Part shown: positions 33,060 to 44,552 of the stretch, piece by piece | Numbering within the stretch: the first letter of the stretch is position 1 | Layout: every line of letters starts with the position of its first letter | DNA from: Odobenus rosmarus divergens | Lineage: Eukaryota > Chordata > Mammalia > Carnivora > Odobenidae | Assembly: GCF_000321225.1 (NCBI RefSeq) | Contig: NW_004450585.1 | Coordinates: forward strand, 244,304 to 308,303 | Reading direction: 5' to 3' | DNA length: 64,000 nucleotides | Made by a program: the position numbers and the translations under genes | Notes under the pieces: model-generated | The model's input: the letters and a program-made list of their open reading frames with translations, nothing else | Told to the model about the DNA's origin: nothing | Databases searched by the model: none

Positions 33060-33915
33060 CATGAACTGTGAGATAATAGAAAATCTATATTGATCTCTGT
33101 CCCCAGTCCCTGGCACAGAGCTCCTAAAACCCTTGTAATTTCCTAATGATAAGAGCAGTAGGAGCATCTCTTGTTCTAATATTTGTCTTTGACCCCTTCC
33201 TTATTATAGGGCTCCCAAAACCTTTGTAAATTCCTAAGTGATAAGAGCATTGGTAACATCTTTTGTTTTAATGAGGTAATTCTGGGTGGGTTCCTGGATG
33301 GCATCTTGTTGGGGACTGGTCACTGGAAAAACCAAGCCATGATCAGCTTGAAATTTTCAGCCCGACCCACCCCCCATTCTCTTAAGAAGGGAGAAAGACT
33401 AAAAATGGAGTTAATGGTCAATCTTGCCTGTGTGATGAAGCTCCTATAAAATCCCAATAGTGTGGGGTTCAGAGAGCCTACATGTGGGCAAACACATCCA
33501 CACCTATGAGGGTGACACACCCAATTCCACAGACACAGAAGCTCCTGTGCTCAGGGCTCTTTCAGACCTTACCCTATGTATCTCTCTGTGGCTATTCATC
33601 TGTATCCTTTATCACCCTTCAATAAACTGGTACATGTAACTAAGTGTTCCCCAGGGTTCTGTGAGCTGTCTAGCAAATTAATCGAATCTAAGAAGGAGAT
33701 CATTTGAACCTGTGATCTATACCTGGCTGGGCTTGGGACTGGCATCTATAGTGTGTTGGATGGGGGGGAGACAGTCTTATAGGACTGAGTCCTTACCTAT
33801 GGGATCTGACATTATCTTCAGCAGATAGTGTTAGAATTGAGTTAACTTGTAGGACACCCATTTGGTATCATTGAGTATTGCTTGGTGTGGGAAAAAACAC
33901 ATTTGGTGACCAGAA
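33060..33915 (+). mobile_element. Solo LTR of an endogenous retrovirus (ERVL/MLT2-like)
   Basis: It shows LTR architecture: TATA-like tataaaa at 33445-33451, AATAAA at 33621-33626, then an R/U5-like part ('ccccagggttctgtgagc', 'gcaaattaatcgaatc') ending near 'ggtgaccagaagtgtcagaagtgaca'. The upstream half holds an internal duplication with 91-bp period (33121-33180 and 33212-33272). No gag/pol/env sequence flanks it. The family name is from recall; the exact subfamily and outer ends are uncertain. Confidence 0.72.
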
Positions 33916-33943
33916 GTGTCAGAAGTGACATGTTCCGTGTGAG

Positions 33944-33970
33944 AAAAAAAAAGAGAGAGAGAGAGAGAGA
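33944..33970. repeat. (GA)n microsatellite
   Basis: A-run followed by about ten GA units. Confidence 0.85.
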
Positions 33971-34233
33971 CATGAAAGCAGCATACAGTAGAAAACAGCT
34001 AGGTTTTTCCCTACATAGGAAGGGAGGAAAATATACGCTTTTTCCTTTACATGAATATAAGCGAAACTTACTTTTTCTAAATGCCTCTGATAATCATAAA
34101 CAAAGCTTAAGCCATCTTACTAAAATAGTATAAGATAATCACTTTTATCCAATCCTTGTCTTCTGGAAACCCCCACTGTAATGGTAATAACCAGTTGTTG
34201 TAAAGGTTAAACAACTTCCTCATTTTCTCTTTG

Positions 34234-34436
34234 TTTTTTTTTTTTTAAGATTTATTTATTTATTTGAGAGAAAGAGAGAGAGCGGGGGAAGGGCAGAGAG
34301 AGAGGGAGAGGATCTCAAGCAGACTCCACACTGAGCAAGAAGCCCAACTCGGAGCTCAATCCCACAACCCTGAGATCATGACTTGAGCCAAAATCAAGAG
34401 TTGGATGCTTAACTGACTGTGCCACACACATGCCCC
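34234..34436 (-). mobile_element. CAN-SINE, reverse
   Basis: T-rich start, 'aagatttatttatttatttgagag', GA-rich middle, and head complement 'actgtgccacacacatgcccc'. The 16-bp target duplication is cctcattttctctttg (34218-34233) against cctcattttccctttg (34437-34452), one mismatch. Confidence 0.96.
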
Positions 34437-34452
34437 CCTCATTTTCCCTTTG

Positions 34453-35707
34453 TAAGCCATTCTGTTTGTCATGCCTCTGAGCTCCATACCAATTTCAGGT
34501 TTGAAGTCTCCTTGTTCATGAACAGTTTGTTTTCCCTCAATATTCATATCAAGCAAATTATATTTTCTTTTGACACTGGCAGTATCCTGGGTGTTCAGGT
34601 AACAGTACTCATGACTGAGGGGGTTCCTTTCATTCTTTTATCCTCTAAACTATGGAGTCAGAGCTCTTGTCCTTCGGTACCTAATATCTAGTCACAACCC
34701 CCTCCCTCCATAAAAAAATAAAAACAGAGACAAAAAAAAAACCTTACCTACTCACTCCCTAGAGAAATTTGAAAATTATGTTTTCAGAAATCTAAAGACC
34801 TTCCCTCTCTCAAGAATCTGACTCTTACAAAGCAATGATACTTTACTTTTCCATCTTTTACCTCTGCTATGGGTTTTTAAAAACTTGGAACTCAAGGGTG
34901 GAAAATATTACTTTGTTCTGAGCTGAGTCCACCCACCATCTGAGACAATAAATGCTACTTTAATGATGGATGGAAATCCATAAGACCATAGGAAAACATG
35001 CAGAAAAGGAAAACCAAAGTTACAATTGCCAAACTGTACTCTACTAAAAATAAATGCCATGGAGTTGTATTGAATGTGAAGTTAGCTCCTGTTGAGGTCA
35101 GAAATATAAGCAGTCAAGTCAGAATTCTAAGCCAAAGAAACAACCAAAAGAAACCAGAGTGGAAAGGACAGGGCTCCAGGGCTAAGCAGATAGAACCAAG
35201 AAGAGAACACACTTCTGAACCAAGGTACATATGTAGCTTTACATTCTGACCACCTAGAGGTGCTTCCTTCTTCCTGGGATCTAGACAGAAAAGTTAACCC
35301 ATGAGGCCCAGCAACCCACCAGAAACAGGCAAATCTGCCAAAAAAATTGTTTCGCTCTGTCAAGTTCACACCAGTAGGCTTGGGCCTTCTCTGTGTTTTC
35401 CCCCCATGAAGAAGCACCTGAGTTGGGATTTTCAGGATCATACAGTGAAATGTGAAAACATGAAGACTGGCAAACACATTTTTTAACAACTGAACAACAA
35501 TGGACATGGCTGAGATCTTCTCTCAACAAGGGCAGCATTTAGCTCCATGTTGGGGAAGATCCAACCTAGAGCAAGTTCAATTCAATACAACAAATGTATG
35601 ATGAACAACTGTGCAGGACACTTAATATATGGAGATGAAGGTAACTTCCTCTTTGTCCTCAAAAATGGATATTCTGTGAAGAAATCTCCACTTCAAGGAA
35701 GAGTTTC
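34453..35707. other. Unrecognised non-coding stretch
   Basis: No repeat named. The 126-codon reverse frame at 35127-35507 overlaps frames on the other strand and lacks any motif, so it is not called as a gene. Confidence 0.5.
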
Positions 35708-35719
35708 ATGAAGAATAAC

Positions 35720-35909
35720 TTTTTTTTAAGATTTTATTTATGTATTTGACAGAAAGAGAGAGAGTACAAGCAGGGGGAGTGGCAGAGGGAGAGGGAGAAG
35801 CAAACTCCCCACTGAGCAGGGAGCCCGATGTGGGGCTCAATCCCAGGACCCTGGGATTATGACCTGAACCGAAGGCAGACATTTAACCGACTGGGCCATC
35901 CAGGCACCC
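35720..35909 (-). mobile_element. CAN-SINE, reverse
   Basis: Starts 'ttttttttaagattttatttatg' and ends 'gggccatccaggcacccc'. Target duplication catgaagaataa at 35708-35719 and catgaagagtga at 35910-35921 (two mismatches) suggests moderate age. Confidence 0.95.
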
Positions 35910-35921
35910 CATGAAGAGTGA

Positions 35922-37738
35922 TTATTATGCTTCAGACTAGATGTCTGTATCTTACAAGACTGCCTCTAGGTTGTGTAGGCCCCTGGCCAAATATTTTTTA
36001 TAATCCCCTATATATATATAATCAATTGATTTTTAAAAGTATAATTAAATTCATGGCATGGTGATTTACAAATGAATATTTAGAATAGGGCTGAGAAAGT
36101 GTACTTATGTATTTGTTTATTGTCCATTTAGTACAAGAAGAGTCTTCATAATGTCTAGTCAACATCTCTTCTTATTCAGGTCCAGGAACCATCTCTCTGT
36201 TCCTTATTGTCAAATGCACCATTGCTGACTAATTTTATGTCTCCCACTGAGAAAAAATTAGCAGCGCTGTTATTACTCACAATAACATGGCTCTTCACAA
36301 CATATTTGCATTGAAACAATATAGATCTTGTCCTTGCAGCTTTGTAATACTGCTAACCAATGCTGGTTACACCCCCCACACATAATGGTGCTTCATTTAC
36401 CCTGCCACCTCTGACTACTGGCTTCTAATGACTCTCTTAAAATTGTTACTATGCCTTATTGACAATAACCACAAATGCAAGTCTTACTCAGAACACAGAA
36501 GAAAATTCATCTTCTGACCATGAAAAATTTACTCTTCAGAATTTTATAGGATAAATGTAAAACAACATATCTTCCAATCTCATCTTCTCTTAACTTTTTA
36601 GGTCATGATCACTTCATTCTAAGAGTGTGATTTCTTTCAAATTGTACTCCTGCCTCCCATATATTCCACCTGTGAGAAGGATAGGCAAAGGACACTTGGA
36701 AAAAGCATAAAGAATGGCTCCACTTGCTCAAAGAAATCTGTCCATCGTTTGGCATGGTTTACAGTAAACTTGGAAGAGCAACATCATGAAATCAACCTTA
36801 GAGGCAAGAGAGGATATTGACTGAAGGACCTATTAGCATTGTAGTTACAATCTTGAAAAGACATAGGCAAGATCACCCCAAGAGGACTGCCTGACAGGTA
36901 GCATAAAGTCTACAAAGGAGATCGGCCACAACCTGGGCGCCAGGCTCAGGGAATAGATAGGATACACGATGCATTGCCACCCCTCCACCATCCTCACCTT
37001 CAGGTGATGCAGCCAGAAGGCAGCCCTGCAACCAGAACACAGATGGGGGCTGACATATGGGCCCATACATGCCTAAAGATTGGCAGTGGGTTATCAGTAG
37101 TCCAGAATCGTGAACTCACCCTGTGTCCACATGGAACTACCCTGCAAAGAAATATCAGACCAGCTAAAGGGAAAAGGCAAATTAATTTCCTCCCTGCTGA
37201 GACAGAAGTCCCCCCAAAATAGGGCCTGGGGTGACCTAGTAGGCTCAAGTCCTAGAGTTCCTCTGGACATCTAGTCAACCTCATATATGGATGGTATGGG
37301 GAGAGGGAGTAGAGGGTTACAGAGTGTCCTGAAGTGAAAAATGGGACAGGGCCCAGGCATCAGTCTGGGCAAGGTCACCTTGCCCAGATGGCACTAAAGG
37401 AAGACTTAGAAAAATTCCAGAAAGGCAGGCCTCCTGAGATCTACAGTCCAGGGCAGGAAGCTTACTTGCCCAGGTCTAAATGTGGGGTATCATACTAGGA
37501 CTTGTCACATAAAAACTTGAGACTGTCTGATGAATATGAAGTTTTCTTAAAGCGCTGTGATTTGTTCTCATAATATCCCATCTAGGGATTGGGGATAATA
37601 TCATCCACTAATATCTGGGTCTTAAAAAAAAAGTGTTTTCTATGAAAATCCTTTCTCTTTTTTTTTTCTTAATTTTGGGATGGAATTAAGACTAAAATTG
37701 AAAAAAAAAAATTACTGAGGTTACCTTGAAGTCAAATA
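35922..37738. other. Unrecognised non-coding stretch
   Basis: About 1.8 kb with no family I can name. The GC-richer part at 36845-37480 includes a perfect 25-bp palindrome listed separately. Confidence 0.5.
37364..37388. repeat. Perfect 25-bp palindrome
   Basis: Arm tctgggcaaggt (37364-37375), one spacer base C, exact inverted arm accttgcccaga (37377-37388). It includes caaggtca, a nuclear-receptor half-site word. Confidence 0.95.
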
Positions 37739-37739
37739 G

Positions 37740-37915
37740 ATGGAATGAAATCTTAGCTGTTTCACACAGGATACAGTTTGGGGGGGGTTATTCACTTCAT
37801 TGAATCCTTTTCCTTATCTGTAAAATGGGGGTAATATTCCTCCTTCACAGACACATGAGAATTAAGTAAATGTCCATGAATGCACCTTACCCAGTCCCTA
37901 CCACACAAAGATCAA
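37740..37915 (-). repeat. MIR, reverse
   Basis: 'ccttttccttatctgtaaaatgggggtaatattcctcc' followed by 'gagaattaagtaaatgtccatgaatgc' is the reverse complement of the MIR core and its flank. Confidence 0.85.
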
Positions 37916-38559
37916 TAACTGTCTAGTTCTATTTTCTCTTCTTTTATAGAAGAGGAATTTTAATGAATAAAATAATATAAAGCCAAAATTAGTATTCATG
38001 TCACATTCAATTTTGTCCCTAGCATGTGTCCCATTTGTTTTTCCATGTGTTGGTTCCTCACAATACTAATTAGGTCACATCAAATGTGCCGTAATTGACC
38101 ATGGCACTTGTGCAGGTTTACATTTTCACACACAAAAACTGAAAATAAATTAATAACCAGCAATTTTGACAATTATGGTCAATTAATTTGTCAACATAAC
38201 ATTTGACATATATACTTTCTGTTTAAAAATAAAAACTGTCTATTAAAATGCAGATTAGCAACCAACTATGAAGTTCTCATACCTTTCATATGAAAAAAGA
38301 ACTAGAGATAAAAAGCATAAATGTCACAGTGGTATAATCTAAACTTTTATGCTTTATTCCCCCCCTACTAAAAAACCCTGTCCCTTTTCAATAAGAAATC
38401 AAGTACTTATTGTGTATTTTAATTGAAATTATTTGTAATACATTTTCCTTTTAAAAGAAATGAAATGCAAGAAAATACATAAGGGATGGGGATTGAGAGG
38501 AAATATGACAAAATGACAAATATGACAGTGAGATATTTTCCTTATACAATTAAATAATA
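37916..38559. other. Unrecognised AT-rich stretch
   Basis: No repeat or gene supported. Confidence 0.5.
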
Positions 38560-39300
38560 AAAATATTAAAATTCAATAGAGAAAAATGAACAAAAGACAC
38601 AGATAATTAACATCAGCAAATATACAGCTTGCTTAAAAACATATTATGCTAGTCAATTTAGTCATCAAAGAATTATAGATTAAAACCAGAAGATATTATT
38701 TCTAAACTATTAATTTTATTTTTAAAATTTTTGAGGATATGGTGTAACTGGCTATCTCATAATCAATTTGGAAATTGATTAACAATATTTGAAACCACTT
38801 CAAGGGTATATAACTTTTGGTATAATGATTCCACTTCTAAAAATGTATCTTACAAAATAATCCAAAATATGGAAAAGGCTGTTTACATAAAATTAGATTC
38901 CCACTATATTTTAAATAAAATAAATTAGAAAGAACCTAAATATTAAATAGTAGGAGTATATTTATGAATATTATAATACAACCATTCTGTTGCATTACTA
39001 GCATTAATGATGTTTTATAAAAAGTAGAAAATAACCTAGAAAGTTGGACACCCAGGAATGTTTGATTGAAAAAAGCAAAATACAGAAGTGTATATTTGAT
39101 TTCATTTCCATTAAATTCATAAAAGATATATGACACAGTGGAGGAATGACATATGAAGTAAAAAGATTAGATTATAAATTAGTATGTTTAGTGATCTTAT
39201 ATTTCAAATGTGTATTATGTTTTATTTGAGCTTTTATTTTCTAACTTCTCTACAATGAATTGACATTATTTTGAAATCAAAAAATAATAAATTATTTTAA
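38560..39300 (+). repeat. Old L1M ORF2 end and 3' region
   Basis: 'aaaatgaacaaaagacacagataa', 'gattccacttctaaaaatgtatcttacaaaataatcc', 'agaaagaacctaaatattaaatagtaggag' and 'gaaaaaagcaaaatacagaagtg' reproduce the L1M ORF2 C-terminal order, strongly decayed. Confidence 0.75.
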
Positions 39301-40169
39301 AATATGAATAGAAAAAAATTAGAAAGCAATATCCCCAAAATACCAGTGGTAGTTTTAGGCTGATGAGGTTCAATTTTTTAAATATACATCAATACTTCAT
39401 GATGATTCTGAATCTCAACGATGGATATAGGCCCGTCTGAATCCCGGCAGTCTCCTAAGAGAAGCTGAGCATCTCTGCAGTTCTAACCTACCCAAGCCAC
39501 AGCAGACGGGGTTCTGACCTACCCAAGCCACTGCAGACTCACTACATACTGCACCCAGTGGGATGGCCTATCTCCCAGGCCCAGAGGAAGGGAATCAAAT
39601 GTCTCTTTCCATCACCATCAACATGGCCAGATGGAGACAAGGCTGAGTGTGTCTTTGAGAGCTTTTAAACAAGTTAATAAGTGTACTAGATATTAGAGAC
39701 TATTTTGAAATATAATGGCAATAAAATATAAGAAAGGATTAATTAAGTAAAAAGTAAAATAATCCAAAGACAATTACCACATACTCTAGCTTCTACATAC
39801 TTAGTTTAGACATACCCTCTTCTAAATTGTATGATTTAATGATGTTAAAAATAAGCTCAGTTAATAAATCTCTATCATAACTAATACTTGGTAATAAAAA
39901 ATGAAATAAAAATGACTAACAGATGCTCCTATGACCTTTTCCACTGATCTCCACCAATACTTCAGCAGAGCACTAGTAGCCACAACCAAACTTGGCCATG
40001 AGCTACTATCAGGCCCCAGGAATAGACCCAACACTCTTATCGCAGGTATTTTCAATAGCATGAGCTTAACACCATGTAGCTGACACCATGCATCTGAGGC
40101 ATAATTGTCATTAGTGTTACCACATAGCTGTTACAGAGAATATTTGGTGCAAGCTTGTGGAAAGTCTAC
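39301..40169. other. Unrecognised stretch with a 31-bp tandem duplication
   Basis: ttctaacctacccaagccac... at 39481-39507 is repeated with two changes at 39512-39538. Otherwise no repeat or gene seen. Confidence 0.55.
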
Positions 40170-40355
40170 TTGTATGGTTACTAACTGTGTACGAGGTTCT
40201 TCAACTGCATTATTTCACTTCATATTCCAAAAGGCCTGAGTGTTAATGCATGATACCCACTTTGCAAGTAAGGAAAGTGAGGCCTAGCCAGGGCAAATTA
40301 ACCAGAATTCAGCCTAAGAGTGTGGAGCTAAGATTTGAATTCAACCAAGGACACC
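40170..40355 (+). repeat. MIR
   Basis: 'gaggttcttcaactgcattatttcac', 'acccactttgcaagtaaggaaagtgaggcctagcc' and 'gtgtggagctaagatttgaattcaa' follow the MIR order. Confidence 0.8.
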
Positions 40356-40606
40356 CAGCTTGAGCTCTCACTCTCAGCCATAATGACATAATACCTTGAT
40401 TTTTTTTTTACCAGAAATTAGCCTTTATTAAAGTTCTAGAGAGGGATAAAACTGAAATCTAGCCTCAGCACTCATTGAAAGATATGCTGATAAAGATTAG
40501 AATCTTTATTCCCTAATATTTATGAATATACATACTCTAGCCATATTAAACTATGTACTATTTTCCAAAAATATACTATTTCCCAAAAATGTGTCTGCTT
40601 ATAATG

Positions 40607-40850
40607 TTTCCTCCAACTGGAACACTTTACCCTTCACAACATCTGACTAAACCCTGATCATCTTTCAAAGTAATTCTCAAATATCCCCTCTTTATTAATT
40701 CCACTATAGTATTCTATTTGTACCATTTGACAGCCCATATTTTGTTTGTACCATTTGTTATATTCTGCTTTGTATTTTAATTATGCTTCTCATTAGAACA
40801 GGAGCTATGTCTTCTTCATGTTTGTATCCTCAGAGCACCTGACATCTGCT
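40607..40850 (+). repeat. L2 LINE 3' end
   Basis: 'ctccaactggaacactttaccc', 'ctgatcatctttcaaagtaattctcaaata', 'cattagaacaggagctatg' and 'gtatcctcagagcacctgac' are in L2 order. Confidence 0.75.
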
Positions 40851-41157
40851 ACCACTCCTCCATTGACAAGCAAGATCCACGTTCCCACCAAACAAATCTT
40901 AATGGCAAGGTGCAAAAAAAATCAAATGTTTCCAAGTAAATTAACTGTATCAAAGAGAAAACTCAAGAATATTTGTGGGACTACAAAAATGTCCAGCATA
41001 ATAAGGTAATATCTACAGTGTCTGGCACTCAATTAAAAATTGTCATATATACAAATGAAGAGAAAAATGAATTAAAACCAACCCAAAACTGGCACAGATA
41101 CTAGAATTAGCATACAAGGACATTAAACCAGTTATTATGACTTTATTCCATACATGG

Positions 41158-41337
41158 CAAGCTTCATGAGCATGAGACCTTTGTAGTCACATAGAACCCC
41201 ATCCTTAGAAGGACTCCACCCCTTGGTTTAATGCTCTTCTGTCACCATCTTGAAACATTTTATAATTTTTGAACAAGGGGCCTCACATTTTCATTTTGCA
41301 CTGGGCCCCACAAATTATATAGCTTACCCTGATGCTG
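41158..41337. other. Foreign segment inside old L1 ORF1
   Basis: Between L1-like 'tgactttattccatac' and 'tgagacatggaagat' lies about 180 bp of non-L1 sequence with words such as 'gaacaaggggcctcacattttcattttgcactgggcccc'. Another old interspersed repeat is possible. I cannot classify it, and no target duplication is visible. Confidence 0.5.
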
Positions 41338-42187
41338 TATACTCAAAAAAATTTTGAGACATGGAAGATATTGTCAAAGGCCCAAATGGAACTTCTAGAA
41401 ATGAAAACTACAATGTGTGAGATGAAAAATACATTGGATGGGAATGATAGTGAATTAGACATTATAGAAGAAAAGATTAGAGAAATTAAAGACATAGCAA
41501 TAAAAACAATTAAAAATGAAACACAGAAAAGAGAATGTTTAAACGAATAGAACATCAGTGAGCTGTGGAACAATCATAATAAGCCTCACATATGTGTAAC
41601 TTAAGTTTCCAAAGGGGAAGACATAACAAATATTTGAAGAACTGATGGCAGAAAATTTTTCCAAATTTAATGAAAACAATAAGCCCACAGATCCAAGAAT
41701 CTCAAAAACTCCAAGCATAAGAAACAAGGAAAACTCCACCAAGGCACATTGTAATCAAATTGCTTAAAACTAGCAATAAAGAGAAAATCAGAAAAAAGCA
41801 ATCAGAGATAAAAATACATTACACAGAGAGAAATGAGGATAAGAATGACAGTGGATTTCTCACTAGAAACAATAAAGGCAAGAAGACAGTGGAAAGCATC
41901 TTTAAAGAACTGAAAGAGAAAAGTTGTTAACTTGGAATTCTATACCCAGTAAAAATATCTTTCAAAAAATAAGTAAAAAAAAAAAAAGACCTTTTGAGAC
42001 ATTCTAAAACTGAAAAAATTCACCAACAACAAACCCACATTACAAGCAATATTAAGTATGTTCTTCAGAAAGAAGGAAAATGGTATCAGAAGGAAATAGT
42101 GGTTTATACAAACTAATGAAGAACAGCAGAAATATCACCTGCATGTTAAATATATAAGATTTTTTTCTTATTATTCAAATCTCTCTA
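41338..42187 (+). pseudogene. Old L1 ORF1 remnant
   Basis: The short open piece 41332-41550 reads MELLEMKTTMCEMKNTLDG, the coiled-coil part of L1 ORF1. Downstream DNA still encodes, with frame breaks, 'EELMAENFSKFN' and 'TPRHIVIKLLKTSNKEKI'-type segments of the RNA-binding part, and ends with 'gttcttcagaaagaaggaaaatgg'. Not functional. Confidence 0.8.
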
Positions 42188-42198
42188 AAAGATAACTG

Positions 42199-42418
42199 AC
42201 TGTTCATAAGAGACTCTTAATCATGGGGAAAAACTGAGGGTTGCTGGAGGGGAGGGGAGTGAGAGGAAGGGGTAACTGGTTGTTGGGCATTAAGGAGGGC
42301 AACATGTTATAATGAGCACTGGGTATTATATAAGACTGATGAATCACTGATCTCTACCTCTGAAACTAACAATACATTATGTGTTAATTAACTGATTTTA
42401 AATTTAAAAAAATTTTTT
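42199..42418 (+). mobile_element. Younger L1 3' tail inserted in old L1
   Basis: 'actcttaatcatggggaaaaactgagggttgctgg' through 'gagcactgggtattatataag' to 'ctgatttta' is a 220-bp 5'-truncated carnivore L1 3' end. Target duplication aaagataactg (42188-42198) and aaagataattg (42419-42429), one mismatch. It contains several GGGG runs. Confidence 0.9.
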
Positions 42419-42429
42419 AAAGATAATTG

Positions 42430-43500
42430 TGTAAACAAAATAATAATGTAGTGTAGGGTTTATAATTGTAGAAGTAAAACATGTGACAACAATAGCACAA
42501 ATACTGGGAAGGAAGAAATGGAAGTATATATGGTATACTATTTGTAAAGTGGTATAATATCACTTTAAGGTAGACTGTGATAAGAAAAAAAAGTATACTA
42601 TAAACTCTAAAGCAACCACTAAAATAAGAAAACAAAAAATAATAGCTAATAAACCAACAAAAAAAGATAAAATTGAAACACAAAAAATATTTATTTAACC
42701 CAAAAGAACGCAGCAAGAAAGGGAAAAGGGAATAAAGAACACATGGGACAAATAGAGAACAAACACCAAAAGATAGATTTAAACCTAACCATACCAATAA
42801 TCACATTATATGTAAATAGTCTAAACGCCAATTAAAAGCAGAGATTGTCAAATTACATAAAAACATAAAACTCAACTATATGCTGCCTACAAAAAACAAA
42901 CTTCAAACAAAGACTCAAATAGGTTAAAAGTAAAAGCATGGAAAATTATATATCATGATAACTCTAATTAAAATAAAGCTAATATGGCTATTTTAATATT
43001 AGACAAAGTAAATTTTAAGACAAAAAAATATTGCCAAAGATAAGGAAGGTCATTTCATTATGGTAAATTGGTCAATTGATCAAAAAGATATAAATTCTCA
43101 ATGTTTATGAGTCTAACCACAGTTTCAAAGTACATGAAGCAAAAACTAATAAAACTGTAAGAAGAAATGGACAAACCCACAATTACTGTCAGAGATTTCA
43201 AAACACTTCCCAGTAATTGATAGAATAATTAGATTAAAAAAATCAGTAAGGGTATAGATTTAAACAATACTATCAAACAATTTGACCTAATTGACAACCA
43301 TAAAATACTCCTCACCCAACAATAGCAGAATACATATTCATTTCAAGTGCACTAAGAACTTTTACAAAGATAAACCATATTCAGGGCAATAATACAAGTA
43401 TTACAAAATAGAAAAGGATTCAAGTCAAATAAAATATGTTCTCTAATAACAGTGGAATTAAATTACAAATCAATAATAAGAAAATGTCTAAAAAATTCCC
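42430..43500 (+). pseudogene. Old L1 inter-ORF region and ORF2 endonuclease remnant
   Basis: 'cttaaacctaaccataccaataatcacattatatgtaaatag' style sequence, 'ctatatgctgcctacaaaaa' and 'aattactgtcagagatttcaaaac' are the ORF2 endonuclease region of an L1M, riddled with stops. No intact catalytic motif survives in one frame. Confidence 0.75.
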
Positions 43501-43505
43501 CAGCA

Positions 43506-43702
43506 GGGGCACCTGGGTGGCTCAGTCAGTTAAGCATCTGCCTTTGGCTCAGGTCGTGATCCCAGGGTCCTGGGATTGAGTCCCATGTTGGGCTCCCTGC
43601 TCAGCGGGAAACCTGCTTCTCCCTCTCCCTCTGCCTGCCGCTCTCCCTGCTTGTGCTCACTCTCTCTCTGTCAAATAAATAAATAAAATCTAAAAAAAAA
43701 AA
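43506..43702 (+). mobile_element. CAN-SINE in old L1
   Basis: Complete copy with AAATAAATAAATAAAATCT tail. Flanks tccccagca (before) and tccccaaca (43704-43712) form a short near-identical duplication. Confidence 0.94.
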
Positions 43703-43714
43703 ATCCCCAACACT

Positions 43715-43946
43715 GGGGCACCTGGGTGGCTCAGTCTTAAGTATCCAACTCTTGGTATCAGCTCAGGTCATGATCTCAGGGTCATGAAATCAAACCCCCC
43801 ATCGGGCTCTGCCCTCAGCGCAGTCTGCTTGAGATTCTTTCCCCTCCTTCCTCTCCCCCTACTCTGCTCCTTCCCCTCCTCGCATGCTCTCTCTCTCTCT
43901 CTCTCTCTCTAAAATAAATAAATAAATAAAAATCTTTTAAAAAAAC
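43715..43946 (+). mobile_element. CAN-SINE in old L1, adjacent to previous SINE
   Basis: Begins 12 bp after the preceding SINE with ggggcacctgggtggctcag. CT-rich region with long (CT)n, tail (AAATA)n-AAATCTTTT. The target site seems to be the duplicated tail/target of the neighbour. Confidence 0.94.
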
Positions 43947-44019
43947 TAAATGATATACTTTTAAAGAACCCAATGGGTCCAATAAACCAAAAGGGAAATT
44001 AGAAAGTATTTTAAAATAT

Positions 44020-44136
44020 GGGGCGCCTGGCTGGCTCAGTCTGTGGAGCATGCGACTCTTGATCTCAGGATAGCAAGTTCAAGCCCCATGTTAGGTGTAG
44101 AGATTACTTAAAAATAAAAAGATCTTTTTTAAAGAA
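44020..44136 (+). mobile_element. Short tRNA-like CAN-SINE (old type) in old L1
   Basis: Only about 117 bp: head gggcgcctggctggctcagt, B-box-like 'gttcaagcccca', 'gtagagattacttaaaaataaaaagatc' end. It has no CT-rich region or (AAATA)n tail. The 15-bp target duplication agaaagtattttaaa is exact (44001-44015, 44137-44151). Confidence 0.9.
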
Positions 44137-44552
44137 AGAAAGTATTTTAAACTAAACATAAATTAAAACACAACATATCTAAATTTGTGGATGTTGCTAG
44201 CACAGTACTTTGGGAATATTTTTAAAGCAATAATCACCTATATTAGAAAGAAGAAAAGTCTCGTATTCTACTTTAAGAAACTAGAAGAACAAATTAAGCC
44301 CAAATTAAGTGGAAAGAAATAATAAAAATCAAGGCATATATCAATGAAACATAAAACTAAATTATAACAGTGAAAAATCAATGAAGCCTAAGGCTACTTT
44401 TTAAGAATACTTTTTTAAATTGACAAACCTCTAGCCAGACTAATAACAAAAAGAAAATAAACAGGAATGAGAAGTGAAATCATTACCAACTCTATGGATA
44501 TTAAAAGGATAATAAGTATTATTATTCTTTGTAAGAAAAAAACAAAAGCTCT

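Larger units (their letters stand above)
40975..44551 (+). mobile_element. Old L1M element, heavily interrupted
   Basis: L1M from its 5' region ('ggactacaaaaatgtccagcata') through ORF1 and the ORF2 endonuclease part. It is interrupted by a foreign segment (41158-41337), an L1 3' tail (42199-42418), three SINEs (43506, 43715, 44020) and a younger L1 that begins at 44552. All interruptions except the first have visible or near-visible target duplications. More of the same or a similar element resumes at 48265. Confidence 0.8.

Noticed and set aside
33944..33970. CRISPR-like or regular spacer array
   Set aside because: Simple GA dinucleotide repeat; no spaced repeats anywhere in this eukaryotic window.
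35127..35507. 126-codon reverse frame
   Set aside because: Overlapped by open frames on the other strand, with no conserved motif; chance is sufficient.
42417..42797. 126-codon hydrophobic reverse frame as a membrane protein
   Set aside because: Antisense of an A-rich old L1; the hydrophobicity is a composition effect.
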